Shown: positions 14,101-29,100 of the stretch, in pieces
Layout of the letters: the number at the start of each line of letters is the position of its first letter
Position numbering within the stretch: position 1 is the first letter of the stretch
Source: Antedon bifida
Lineage: Eukaryota; Echinodermata; Crinoidea; Comatulida; Antedonidae
Length of the DNA: 64,000 bases
Direction: 5' to 3'
Assembly: GCA_963402885.1 (NCBI GenBank)
Contig: OY727095.1
Location: 32,059,001-32,123,000 of the forward strand
Notes under the pieces: model-generated
What the model saw: the letters and a program-made list of their open reading frames with translations, nothing else
Database searches by the model: none
What the model was told of the DNA's origin: nothing
Made by a program: the position numbers and the translations under genes

Positions 14101-17100
14101 GCACATCACACTTTTTTTGTCAAACTAGTTTTATAGTGTAGACTCTAAAGCTCTGTCTACACTATCAAACTTTATGTGACAAAAAAGAATGTGATGTGCT
14201 CATATATGAACATATGATGTCATATCACTTCCATATTGGGGAATACCAATACCATATTTGGGCATATCACACTTTTTTTGTCAAACTAGTTTGATCGTGT
14301 AGACAGAGCTTTAACTTAATTGCAGCTTTCAGCAACATTTACTTTTATTTAGAGCACGCATTTAGAAATGTTTCAGAGTACCTGTCCATAACTGTATCTA
14401 TCTGTATGAGCAAGTCGGATACACTTGGACAAATTTGGTACTATTTTGTACTCCTCAGTGATGTAGCCACGAGAAATAAAGTGGTCCGGTTTTCACAAGA
14501 AAAGGGAACAATCTCTGTTCAAGCCACTAAATTAATGTATCTCCACAGAATAATCAAGAATCATATACAACTTTGTAATTGGTCCACTGAGGGGCTGCGC
14601 TTGCATACTGATTGAACTATGACCTTACATTTGACCTTTTATCCTTCCTAGTTATGTGGAGAGCTTGTGTTGATGATGCTGCTAAAATATTTAATAATTT
14701 TCATACATTTTATTATACATCTCAATTATTATATTATTACATTTAAATTACATGTTAAACAATGTTGTGCCGTATGTTAATGTTTGTGATATCAACAGTG
14801 ACAAATATGGCTTACTTTACCATATATTATCTATTGTATAATAACATTAAAATATATAGTAACTAAAATTACATTATAAATAAAATATTATCATTCATAG
14901 TCTATTATAAATATTTACTTTTTTAACTTTAGTATATTAAACTGATTTTGCAATCCTTTATTTTTTAGCCATTTTTTTAAAAGATTTTGTATTTATTTGT
15001 GAGCTTCTCTGCTTTTTGTTAATTTGAATATTCCACTAGCATTTCATGATTATGGTTTTTTAAATTGAGCAATTTAAAAAAATGGTAGCTCATTTTTTCC
15101 TATTGGCTGGCAGGCACTTTTATTATCAGACTTCATTAATGCGTCTCCCAGGAATGCCATCAAATGTGCCCTACATTTTTCAACTTGGAAAGTTGGGTGA
15201 AGTACTGCTAGGCTTACTGTACGTTCTTGAAATTATGATTTCAAATCAACTACTGTAGTTGACAAGTAACCGATTACCAACACCCTATATGCCGTATACA
15301 AGGGGGTGGAGAGGGAGGGGTTGTGAACCTTGGTTTGATAGGTTGGCTATAATGAAACCAAACTTAAAATTTATCAATTTCTATTCTTTATACTATATTA
15401 TTTCCAGAAATAAAGGTTAAAATTAAGCAAATAATAATTAGAATATTTATTTTTTTTCCCATCTATAATTCTAGTCTGCACATGAAAAGGTAAATTATTT
15501 TGTAAAAGTAAAAAATCAATTTATATTTTATTTATTTATTATAGCTTGTTGATGATATAATGCATTATAGAAATATTTTATTTTTATTTATCCTATTGCC
15601 TTCTGTGAATTTTGAAATTATTTTTTTTATGCAATAGTATAGTTAGTATAGGTCTATTAATAATTTTATCTATTTATCATATTTTTTGCTTTGCATATTT
15701 CTATTATTTCATTATTTATGAAATTTGAACAACTGTTTTTTTTAAACGCTCATTACAAATCCCAGTTTACAGCTATATAGGATTTAACGTATAACATTCA
15801 GCATCTTTTATAGCATTAGTCGGATGAACTGTTGAAGTCTAATCTGAATAACCCCATATAAATATAATGTTTTTGCTTTTAAAATTTGTTGATAGATTGC
15901 GCATTTATTTTGGCTTACCGCTTTTTTTATGTTTTTGCCATGGCCCTGGCATTGATCTGTTTACACAGTTATGTAATCTATATTGGGCCTCTAGAGCCAG
16001 TTTAGCTTTTATCATTGTTTAATATAAGTCTCCTGTTTCTCAACACATGATATTTACTTTAATGAAGTGATTAACAGATGACTAAATATATTGAAATTAT
16101 CACAAAATAGCATATTCCGTTAATTTCGAATAATACCCTGTCTGACAATTTAACATGATTATATTTAGTATATTTGTGTACTGGAAAGAAACATTTGTTT
16201 TTAACACACATTTTTGATTAAATACTACAAATGTTCATATGTTTTCTCTTTAATTGTTAATTTGGCCCTAAGAATCACTTATTTGCAACCAATATTCATT
16301 GTAATACACAATGGCCACCTTAAAAGTATCCATCTTTTATTTTAAAATGGATATCAATGGTATGGTTAATTCAATAAATTGCTAGCTTTGGATGTTAATA
16401 AACAAATTGATTATAATTATATTAATTGACCTCTGACCCATTCTAATTGTTTGCACACCTCAAATAAAATTTTGCATCCTTTATTAAAAAATCCTGACGA
16501 CGCCCATGGTTGGAAACCTGCAGACAATGTATGTTACAAAGCAATATCATTGTATTTCTAGTAGATTAGTTCTAACACATTGTAGGTATTTGTATAGGAT
16601 TGATCAGGCAGTGTTTTACTGTCAACAAAGCCAAGCGTAATAAATGTACATTGTCCTGTCACCACCAGGTAATTACGAGTGCTATAATTATGTAATCAGC
16701 CTTGTACAATAATTGATATGTTAATCATTTGTAGTTTAATTTAAAAGAAAATGTAGAGATTGAGCATAAATTATGTAATTAGTTTTATGACTTGCATCTT
16801 CGGATATATTTTCGTATTCAATTTTAATTTAAATATCCAGGTACAGTATGTACGTAGCTCTATGAAATTGATGTGAAAACCCATGTTTGATACTGACTAT
16901 GAGCCTACTGTACCCAATGAAATACGACCAATAGGTCATGTTTGGTGGGGGGTATGTCAATCTTGGTTGTCATTCAGTTTTGGGGTGGGCTTAGATTCAA
17001 ACTATTGGTAGACGTCTCTGAATATAAATTGTTTTGTTTGTGGTTTAATTGTATGTGATTATTGTTATATTTGTTGGTATAGTATTGTCATCATTTTCAG

Positions 17101-20100
17101 AGCATGAAAAAGTGAATTGTTTATTAAAATCATAATTAACAATGTGAATATAATATTAAAAAATTACTATTAAATACAATATAACACTGACTAACATGCA
17201 GAAATTGCTGGATTCCACCTAAATTTATGAACAAAATAGTTGCGAGTTACCTATTAATTCATAACTCATTTTGTGATGACGTAAACAAGTTACTTCCATT
17301 GCAGAAATACAGGTCGCTCTATAATTAATTGTATTACTGTACAATCCTATTTAAAGAATGTTTTAATTGTACATGGAGATCATTCTTTCCATTACAATTA
17401 ATTAGGTACAGAGATTTGGACAAGATACAGACGAGTCATTGTTGTCCCATGTTTGTACATCCTTGTTGACAACAAACACAAATGCTCATAAAATTCATAA
17501 ACGGTAACCACATTCTGACATTAATTATGTCATCACAAACTGGAGTTATCCAGGAACACAAAATACAATTGATTTGACATTGAACTAAATAAAAGGGAAA
17601 AAAACCCAAAAAACATAATCATACAACAAAAATGTCTTATAATTTATTCTTTCCTCCTATTTAAAATTTGGGATCCACCAAGGCTTGTGAAATAGGAAAT
17701 ATGAAATATATTTTGTTAATACCATTGTACTATATGTTCCTTATGTAACAGTAACCACATTTTGTCATTTGTTAAAAAAATAATCAAAATAGGAGTAATC
17801 CAGGGTACTTGAAACTCAATTGGTTTGAACTGCATATTTTAATTAACTAGACCAACAAAAACATACTGTCCAAATTAATAATAAAGACATTATTATTATT
17901 CTAAACATTCGTCCTTATAACTAAAGTAAATCGAACAGAAATTACTGTTGTACTTATTCTCCAGTCACGTTGATGATATGATTGGATTAAATACATCATT
18001 TACGTTGGTAAAACTAGAGAGACAGGTGAGAAAAGGCTTGCGAATTCACAGATTTGATGAACGGATATCACTCATAATCAATAGCCCTGGATGAATGTAT
18101 TCATACCAACGCTGTATAAATTAATCAGAACAGTTGTCAACACACTGCAGCTTGTAGGCTTTGTAATCAATGTTGGGGAGTGGTAGTTAGCAGACTAGAG
18201 ATACAAAATTAGCGGGTTATGTTTTTGCTCTACCTATTATTAAAAACTGGGGTCCATGGCTGGGTCATTTCCGTATTTATTTGTTCAATTTTTATGAATA
18301 AATGTGGTTAAACTAATTCTCAGAACAAGATTATAATTACAGATTTTTTACAATGAAGTCAGATGACTTATAGGTTTCACCCACCCCATATGAAACATAA
18401 ACATTAATACAAATTAAACAAAAATTGAAATAAAATACTGACAATAATTAATTAATTTTCTGTTGATAATTAGATTAAAAATTCTACTTCATCAGGTTTT
18501 TTTTTAGAGATAGAAATTATATACAAACAATTAAATTGTTTTTTCTATTTTAATTAACACTTGACATTTAAAAAATCATCCAATTAAAAAGAAAAATTTT
18601 TTTTTTAAAGATTTAATAATTTGATAAAGTACTATCTGCAGTAATTTTGAATAATTTTCCGGTGACGCCCCTTGTTACATTACTCTCATTTAAAAAGTAC
18701 ACAAAACATGCACATAAATTGACGTAAAGATGATTTACCGTTTACGAGTTGTCTCGGCACCATGAGCGTCAACATTGTTTTGCTTATAATTAGATAATGC
18801 AGTTATTGTTAAAATGTAAATGTTGTAATGACATGTTCTATCATCATGGTCATCATACAGTAGGTCGCCAGCGTTAATCTAATCATCAACCCGTCCGTCA
18901 CCACTGCATTTTTTATTGCAAGTTTCAGCTCTGTCAAGATTGTTGTTTTCTGTGTTGTTTAGTACCTAATTACAATTCTCTAATTTTCTTGTTCAGTTTT
19001 CTATAACATATTAGTAGCCATTATGGTAATAATAGCTGTTTTCATTAGGAAAAATCAATTGAGAGATGGACTTAAAATAAAAACCTCTCTGTAAATGGTA
19101 ATATAAAAGTTAATGATCATTCAAATTGACCGTATAGAATTTTAAAGACCTTTGGTTGGTCAGTTTTGATACATATATTATAGTGTCCATTATTTAGTTA
19201 TTATATGGTTGCAGATCTGGGGCTGATAATGTCGATGTATGGAAAAGTGCTTTTGGAATATAATACAGTATCTCAACTTTGATGTTAAGCTCTGTCTATA
19301 ACATTATCAAACTTTATGTAACAAAAAAATATGATGTGCCCATATATATATGGTTGTGCTAAAGTTCTGCTCTATATTTGGCAACCCTAGATTTCTTTAG
19401 TCTTTAGGATTACATTGCCTGTCCTAGATTTCTTCATAGAACTTGTTTTGTATGCATTTAACACAATTTGTATGTAGCAAAAACATACATTTGCACAGAA
19501 TACATTTTATAAAAAAACTTTATCCGAAAGTTATTGAAGCGAAGTCTAAATAGTTATTTAGAAAATGGAATCTAAGGGTGAATATCCTCAGGGTATTACT
19601 ACAAATGGATTGGTGTTATTTTAGGTTGTTATTATTGAGCTCCTTTTTGTGGGCCATACTTTCAATTGGGTGCATATTAATTCAATTCTTCAACAATTTA
19701 GCAAAAGTATATTTGCCTGTTGATGTGTTCAGAGCTTCAGGTAATTGTAATGCAGGCTGACTTTACCGACTTAAAATAAGAGACGGAAAGTCTGCACGTT
19801 TAAAGTTAAATGAGATTTTGGAGCTGAATGCTAATAAAATATGTAAATGTAGTTCTGTACAAAGTAAAGGTTTTCTTGTAAAGACAGCTAAGCATGTTGC
19901 TTATTATCACATGACACATATTGGTTCTCACTAGGATTTTACGTAAAATGAAAGTAAATTGACCAATCATGACGCGAAGGATGATGATACATCGCATTCT
20001 GATTGGCCAACTCACTTGAATTACGTCATTGCATTGCGTCCAAGTGGAAACCAAGCAATACGATCGCAAGAGTATAAGTTTTACTTGGTCCTTCCATAAA

Positions 20101-23100
20101 TCCCTTTCTTTCCCTATCTTCATCGCAATTGAATGCATTAATAAATTAGTCAATTTAATTAATTAAAGCAGAAGAAATTTGTTGTTTAATTATGAATATT
20201 AATAGGTAAGTTCTGTAATTAGGTAATTTGGTTTAAGGGTTTGGTTTATATACAGTACATACAACATACAGAATCACCCCTAAAATTACATTGCATAATA
20301 GTAATACCTATCAGAGCAATGAACATTAAAGACAATGTATTCTAGACTAATTATGATTTCATCTCACAAAATTAACACCAAATATAATATATCCATAATT
20401 GTGATTAATTTTATGCGACTCAAATTACATATTTATAACTAATTATGTATATTATATTTCTACATAATGAGTCACTTGTATAGGTTATAATGACATCTAA
20501 TCCCTTGACGATTAGTTTAATGAAACATTCTGCCAATGAATCAAGGATTCATATGAAAACGTAATTAAGAAATTGTAATTAAAACAGCATATGAACACAC
20601 CTTGTTTTTCTCAAAATGCTCGCTCTTCTGTCTTTCTACAATGTCACTATTTTTCGTTCCTATATAGATACATTTAAAATTATAAAGCTCTGTCTACACC
20701 ATCAAACTTTATGTGACAAAAAAATGTGCCCATATATTGACATGATGACTACCATATTTAAGCATATTACTACCATAGTTTGGCACATCATACTTTTTTT
20801 GTAAAACTAGTTATATGTATTATTATTTATTAAAAACTTAGTCTATTATAGGGACCATATTGTATGTAAACGAACTATTTTGTATAATAATTTAACCATT
20901 AAAGGATAGTGTAGACAGAGCTTTAGCAAAGTTAAGAAACAACCTGTCATGGATAATAATTTTGAAATATATACATTTACACTGTAAACAGGAGGAACAA
21001 ATCTGAAAAAGGACATATAGGACATAAGATAATCACTTAAATTAATTTTTAAAATATAATTTAGCTGAAAGGGTATGTTGATAATAAATTTTAATATTTG
21101 TTTGATGCATAAATCAATCAAAACTTTAACTATACTATCCTTGAGATGTCAAATTAAATTGCTATCAAAACCACATCCAAGTGAAAAAAGATGCATAAAT
21201 AAGTGTTTAGGCCAATTTACACAGACGAGCAGTAACGGTAATAAAAATATAGAATCTATGTTATTCCTTATGACCATTTACACACAACACAGAGTGGATG
21301 GATGGATCCTGCTCAGGATAGATACAGATTCTACGTGGGACAAGCTACGTGGTTTTCTGCTTACCGTTACCGCTCGCCTGTGTAAATTAGCCTTTAGGGT
21401 TTTAAGTTTTATGTTGTTTTCAACAATCCCTATCAAGTATCATTCAAGTAAGAAAAAGAACGTTTTGAAATGTACAGTTAACATCAATTATAAGTATACT
21501 ATGAATTATGGGCATTGTGTCCTATATTATACAGTTGATTGCATAGCTGATCAAAAGAGTTTCACATGCCTGACAGCCCCCGCCATAAACCTTTCACAGA
21601 TTTAACACAACAACTTGTTAAAAGAAAACATTGGAAATTTAATACATTAGAAAAACATCAGTAATAGAGATCGACCTATTATATTTGAAATTAGTATTCA
21701 AATTATGCATTAAATAAGACATAATAGAGTTTATATTGTTTGGCAAACAACTGTAAAACTATTATTTTGCCAAAAAATTACTGTACAAAAAAGGGAAGCG
21801 GACATTAACCACCCAAGGTAAAGTTCGCCACCCATAATGGACTCTACCATTGTTAGAATATTAAAATCTTTGCAATTCATCATAGCAATGCTGTACAATT
21901 TAGGGCCTTAGTGTACCATAAATGTTTGTATTGGATATTTTTCTTCTTTTGTGTGCATACAAAACTTTTAAAGAAAAAAAGTGTCTTTTACGTCAGATAG
22001 TATAATGAATTCACGCAAGAGAAACCTTGCTATGGGTTGTAAGTTAGTGCAACTCCTACACATGAGATTAACAGATTAGAGCATAAAGGTGTACTCTATA
22101 GAAACCAAGGAATATGTTTTTCTTAACTTGTTACAATTAATAAAATGGAAGTTTAAATTTTTGTTTTTAACGAACAAACTATAGGATTTTTTCAATACTG
22201 TATGACCATAAGTACATTAGCATCAATAGCATAATTAGTGTTATGAAAAGCATTATTTTATACAGTAGTACATATTTATCGGCCATAGATGTTCAACCAA
22301 TACAACAGTATTTAAAAAAAACATCAATAATAATATTAAAGATGTATTGTCCCTTGAAACACAAAAAAATGAAGGTCAAAATATTCTAAATTTAAATTGG
22401 CCATACCAAAGTAATATTAAAGTTATTCACTTTAAGTCGAAAATTCGAGCCAAAAACAAAAATTTTACGTAATTAACAGCTAAATTAATTTGATTACATT
22501 TCGTCTGGAAAATCGTCGCTAGCGAAAGTAAACAAAGATTTCAAACCATGAGTATACATCATGCATGATGCTAATTTGGATTGTTTACAACTCGTCACAG
22601 TTGAGAAGGTGTTTTCACACAGATCGTGAGGAAGTTTTATGATTATGCATACAGAGTAGCCAAATAAGCGCGTTGTATTATGAGATATGTTTTGATCGAA
22701 AACTTTGACTGGAAGTCAAAGTTATTTTTTGAACCAAAAAACGTCTGTATTTCAGTTAAATGATTTTTTTTCCCACTAATTTTTGGTGAAAGTTAGTAAC
22801 TATTACGATAGTTCAAAATGACCCACTTTTTTTCGAAATCTTTTTTTTTTTTTTTTGGGAATTTGACAAAGGGACAATACATCTTTAACATGTATGCAAT
22901 CTTGATAAATATCTACAGTAAACAAGCATAAAATTCTATACAAGCTCAATAAAATGCAACATCATATGGCAATATTGATTAGAATATTGTAAAGGGTCAA
23001 AGTTCAATTTAGCTTAGGGTAAATATCCTATCACATTCTGACCTATTTGATCAATATGAAGGATAACTTTATGTAGGTCTGTGTAAATGACCTATTTTTT

Positions 23101-26100
23101 TTTCAATATGTTATCTTTCCCTTTATGGAGAGAAATTATACAATATTTTACATTTAACCATTCACAGTAGAATCAGCTAAAGCCTACACTATTAAACTTT
23201 ATATGACAAAAAAATGTGATGTGCCCATATATGGACATAATGATGTCATATCACTACCATATTTGGGCATACCACTACCATATTTGGCCATATCGCACTA
23301 GTTTGATAGTGTAGACAGAGCTTAAAATGATTCATGAATTTGCATCTTGCCATACAATGTTATGTTAATGTTATACTCAAATATTGATCCATAAATTGAT
23401 TATAAAAATAAGATATGCCTTAATAGCATTTTAAAAGTATGTTGCTAAAAAGAATGCTTTTAACCTAAAGCATATTTAGCTTATAAAACATATTAATATC
23501 TTTTTTTTACAGGTTGTTTTTTATCTATTGATTTATCTATGGGTTATTATTATTTTTTATATATTATACTTCATACTTGATTACCATTTAAGTATACAGT
23601 AAGCCTACTCTGGCCTGAGATTCAAGTTAATCCCAAATAAGGTTTATCGCAAATAGCGTTAGAAATGCATGATGGGATGGAATTGGGAGCAATAGCGCCA
23701 CCACCAGTATATACAATTTTTATTATACTGACGGCGCTATTGTTCCCAATTCCTTCCCATCATGCATTGCTCACGCTATTTGCGATAAATCTATTACACA
23801 TCACATTACAAATCAAATGATTAACATTTTATAGAATATTAGTAATATAATTTGTTTTTAAATTTTGTTTTCTTCAGACTGGCCCCCACCCAGCAAGCCT
23901 GTTGGCATTACAACAAATTACAGATTTAATTCTGCCGCATTCAAGATTCAACCAATCTTCTGGATCAAGAGCAGGTAGGTTTTTGTGTCTCCCTCTACCG
24001 TCCCGAAGCAAAAGCTGTCAACTGAGGAATAGTGACCAGTTTACTTTTCCCTTGTTTTTAAAATAAATTAACAACATCTATCCTTAAGCTCTGTATACAC
24101 TACCAAACTTTATGTGACAAAAAAAATGTTATGCGCCCATATATGGACATGATGATGTTATAGCACTACCATATTTAAGCATATTACTACCGTATTTGGG
24201 CACATCACATTTTTTTTGTCAAACTAGTTTGATAGTGTACACAGAGCTTTACATAGCAATAGTCCTGCATAGTTGTCCATCTTTTAGTTATTCAAGATTG
24301 TTATCATTATTAATATATTAATCAACAGGCATGGAGTAAATTATAAAAACCGGCCGGTGATATTTGTACATAATATAATTATTTTACTAGTCGTCAACAA
24401 CTATAATTCATTGTTGTATTTTACCTTTACCCCATAACAAAGTATTATTTATGAATTATTATTTTACTTCCCAGTTTTTGTTTCAATTTGCCTAGTTAGT
24501 AGGTCTTTAGGGAGGTAGTTTGATTTTAAGATTATTAGCTAGAGGCAATTATTTATGCCTCCATGGAGATTTCAATTTCTTGAAGTGTGTAATATGTTGA
24601 TGAGCTAGGCTTGTTGCTTTCATAGGATTGTTCTCATCATAGGATTGTTCTCATTTGTCATGCCTTAACCAATGGGTCAGGAGAATGTGGGCAGGGATGT
24701 AATTTTGCTGGGAGGATGCAGGGGGGCACTCACCTTTTAAGTGTCCTACATCACGATAAAAGCTTATTTTAAGGTCTTTATCCAGCCTACAGTAATTTCA
24801 ATCAACTCAATCCTTAAAGTACTGTTTTTCTTTTATTTATTTTTCCTACACAACTAAGCACTATACCTCCCTGTTTGGGAGTTTTTCAAATAGGGTAATA
24901 TTTTTGTCTGTAGTGGTGTTTATACCAGGGAAACGCACTCTTCTCTAATTATACAGATGTCTGTTGATGATGTCACAGTAAATGAGGGATGATGGGACAA
25001 GGTCAAGTTCTATGGTAATGGGACTCCCTTGATTGGGTACAACAATTTGTAAAGTGCCTCGCCTAGGGGGTATTGTCCATAACATCACATTGATTGTTGA
25101 TATAGTCACCTGATACTTTCTTGGTGTCAGTTTGAAATATAAATTCTTACCTGTAATATCTTGAAAATAAATGAAGTGATTTCAATATGTTAAGAAAAGG
25201 GAGTATAATATTAATAATAAACTCTGAAAAACTTTAAAATTGGTATATTATATAAAACATTTTTGTAGAATGACTTTAAAAATGCTTTTTTGAGAGTCTT
25301 ACAATTTTGTTATTTGAGTTTATTGATGATAGTTCTTTTGATTTAATTATGTGTCCTCTAATAGATATGTAACAGTAGTGGTGTAACATCCAGATGCAGA
25401 ATGTAATCTAAAGCTCTGTCTACACTATCAAACTATATGTGACAAAAAATGTGATGTGCCCATATATGTCATATCACTAGTCCTACCATATTTGGGAATG
25501 TCACTACCATATTTAGGTACATCACAAGTTTTTGTCAAACTAGTTTGATCAGGGAGTTATTTACAACTCCCTGGTTTGATAGTGTAGACATAGCTTTAAG
25601 ATTCTTTATGGGAATTTCAGAGTGTGAATGGGATAATGCCAACATCCTGATAAGTCCACATTTATTACTGACGTGTAGATGCCAGTCCCCACTTCACATT
25701 CTACAGTGTAAACATTCAATTAGGCCTTGACGAACTTTGCATATCAAAGCATCTTTATTCATTACCAGGGCCTAGATCTAAAGGTTGCATTAACACTTCA
25801 GAACAACATTGCACGAAGGTCAAGTGGTTTGTCAACCACATTATTAACAGGAATATTATGCAATTTATTATTTAGAGATTGAGTATTAAAATAAATACCA
25901 TATAAAAATCATACCACTTAACAGGCTAATTATAAATTATTTATAGAAATTATATTTTAATAACAGCAATATTTAATTTCTTTAATAGTATAGGACATCA
26001 AATGGTTTTATATTAAAGGTTAATTGATATATTATTAATTTTTAATATCTAGATTCTTATAATATAGAGTAGCCATTGATAATAATAATATTGTAAATAT

Positions 26101-29100
26101 TATAAGGAATATATTTGGAATATATATTATTGTAAACAATAATAAGGAATATAAATCATGAAATTAAGTAATTCAGTTGAACTCAATTAATTTTATTGAT
26201 CATTAAAATATTTCAACCTTGAATCAGAGAATTCGTTCATGCATGACAGTGCCTGAACCAGAAGAGAACATCTTGTTAGCATTCTGTAGGCATCCCCTCA
26301 TTATTATCAATGAATTATAATGGCATCCTCTCACAATTACAAAGCAATGCAATTAAACAAAGTAATCATATTAAGATCTCTTATTTGCATCTTATCGAAG
26401 GCCATACATTATGTAGTAGCGGTACATCATTGTGTCAACAATTACACAAAGCTACACTGTAAGCATTCTACATTTGGCGGGAGACCTATGAATGATTGCC
26501 AAATTAGAAAATCCTTTAGAGATAAAGTTGTAATTAATTGTACCATAGGTTTAATTATTTTTTTTATTGTGCTAAAGTTGTCCCACATGGTCACTGCTCA
26601 TGTCTAATATTTAATAATAATAGCTTTAATGTACAGTACCAATGTGCTGAAATAAATTTCCTATTTAAGGATTTGAATTAATTATTTAATAGTGATGTAA
26701 ACATAAGAAATAAAGTTGTCCGGTTTTCGCAAGAAAGGGAACAATCTCTTTTCAGCCATTGGGTTGTCAAAGGCCTCTGTGAAAAAGTGGTCAGGTTCAA
26801 ACCATACTGTACCAACCATACTTGTGGCTATGGTCCTGTTTAATGGTACAATATTGATAATACCATGTTTTATGTTTTTTATGGCACATAATATTAATAC
26901 CGGAGTCATATAAATATTATAAAAACAGAAGATAATGTCAAGCCATCCTGGAAAAACACATTAGTAGTTGTAATTTATTGAGTAACAAACACTTCTATAA
27001 TAATAGAACAAGTTCAGTTCCCCATCGCTAAATAAAACATGCAGACAGAGAGACACTAATGATAAAATGTGAAAGTGGGTTGTTATTGTTCCAAGATTGC
27101 ATGTCAGACAACGTACCACTTATTGCCACGGTAACATACATTACCATAGCGATGAACATTATGGGTAGTTAACATTTGCATGACAGTGCTTGAGAGCCTG
27201 ATATACAAGATTCGTTTCAACATAATTACTATACAACACAAATGCAGCTATGAAATACAATATTTGAATTATTGTATAGGGAACATTCTGTCTACATTCT
27301 GAAAAGCAATTTACATTATTGACATGCAATGAGAAGGACCTAGATATATTGATGTGTTCCAAAGGCCACGCCTTATGTTAGACAAATAAATGTCTGAGAT
27401 GATGTTGAGGTTAATTTATTGATTTTATTTTCATGTTTTACTTGTACTCTAGGCCCATTTAATCTTACCATGTAGGCCCATTTCATCCTACCATGGTGCC
27501 TGTATGAAGTAATAGGCCTACTTTTAAATGAATATTTTTATTTTAAATGCACAATGTTTTATTAAAGTGGGTCTTTTTACTTACTTAGTCCAGGATAAAC
27601 CCAAATGTGAATAGACTTAATCTATACAATCCTGTTTTCAATAATATTGGTAAGCTGGTTTGTTCAGCACATCTGTCTATCTTTAGGGCGTCATATACGG
27701 GTCTACCTTGTTCTGGGTATAATTATATTATGTGCATGTTATTTAAATCTGTCAATCAAATGTGACATTATTCTTTAAATTAAAACCAACATTTTAGAAA
27801 CTAATAATGCTGTAATGCTTTTTTTTAATCTGAACCGCTACAAAATTGTATGCAATTAGAACTGCATGATTATGTGAGACACAAGTTTGGCCATTTAAAT
27901 TCAAAGTAGGCAAGCCATTTAAATGTAAAATACTGCAAACAACATTGTAGTTGAAGAGAACAGTGTAAATAAGAACAAAGTCCAGTAAAACATAGTAAAT
28001 AGATATATAGCTTCAATGAAACTAAATAAATATTTGTATAATTAATATTCATGAGCACCCTGGCTATTGAATAACGTAATTCATCATAGGCTCACATAGG
28101 TGTATCATCTACAGGTTGGATATACAGTAATTGTACTCACACAATATACCATATTGTGTGTAATGATAAACACACAGCCATACTGTACAGTAGATCAATC
28201 CATTTTAGAACTTGCTACACATCTCTCTTTAAGGCTCTGTCCACACTATCAAACTTTATGTGGAAAAAAAATGCGATGTGCCCATATATGGACATGATGA
28301 TGTCATAGCACTATCATATTTGGGCATATCACTACCAGGTTTGGGCACATTACACTTTTTTTGTGTCAAACTAGTTTGATAGTGTAGACAGAGCTTTATG
28401 CCCATACTGTCACTGAACTATGTAGATCCAGGCCATTATTTTAGAAAGTGGAGGAGGGGGAGGGGGGATGTTGGAGGTTGGCTTTATGGTTTTTTTCTTT
28501 AGGAAGCTTCCCATTTGACCGTCTTTCCTTTCCCAACATCCTTCATTCTTGCTACTGTATGTTAAGCATAGTACTCTATCTGAATCAAATTCAAGGATTT
28601 TTTCTGTATAATTAATATAGTAATGTATTTTTGGTAAACAGCACAATGTTATTTTGTATTTTATATTGTTTGTCAACATGCCATAAATAAAATAACACCA
28701 GCACTCAACCACATTGTTTATGGAAAGTTAATGGCCTTGTCTAGTTTTCTACCTGTAACCTTTTGTTGTCGAAAGATTTCACAAACTTTAATTATAGTAT
28801 TGATAGCTTCACTTGTTATTGTCAGATTAAGGTATCAATCCTTACGACAGCATGACTTTGGATATATCATATTGGATTATCTGATTCATCCCTGATGATC
28901 CGTGATATTATTGTATTTATCCACCTTGTCCAATACAGCCTTCAGTAATCAAAGTAAACAAGATTTGTTTGTGATCATATAGGGCCTGTTTTTACTGTGA
29001 CAAATTTCTTTTTTTCTTGGCAATATAAATGTTTGAATACCAGTTAAATTATATCCTCAAAATAATGGTTAAAAACACAAATCAGGTGTGTTTACCAGCA

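Larger units (their letters stand above)
8102..23877 (+). other. Adducin intron 1
   Basis: A 15.8-kb intron without recognisable coding sequence. It holds copies 2-7 of the main MITE, palindromic MITEs at 11499 and 23638, a GGCCAATTTACACAG MITE at 21206, a TTAA-flanked element at 22340, a GGTTCCCACTAG element at 19924, and half of a dispersed repeat pair at 14472. The parts between (for example 14530-19286) are AT-rich with nothing I can name. Confidence 0.8.

Noticed and set aside
19806-20153. A 115-codon minus frame
   Set aside because: It overlaps a diverged MITE (19924-20069) and shows no domain.
21075-21605. A 176-codon frame, the longest in the window
   Set aside because: It crosses a MITE with inverted ends, has no recognisable domain and lies in intron 1 of adducin.
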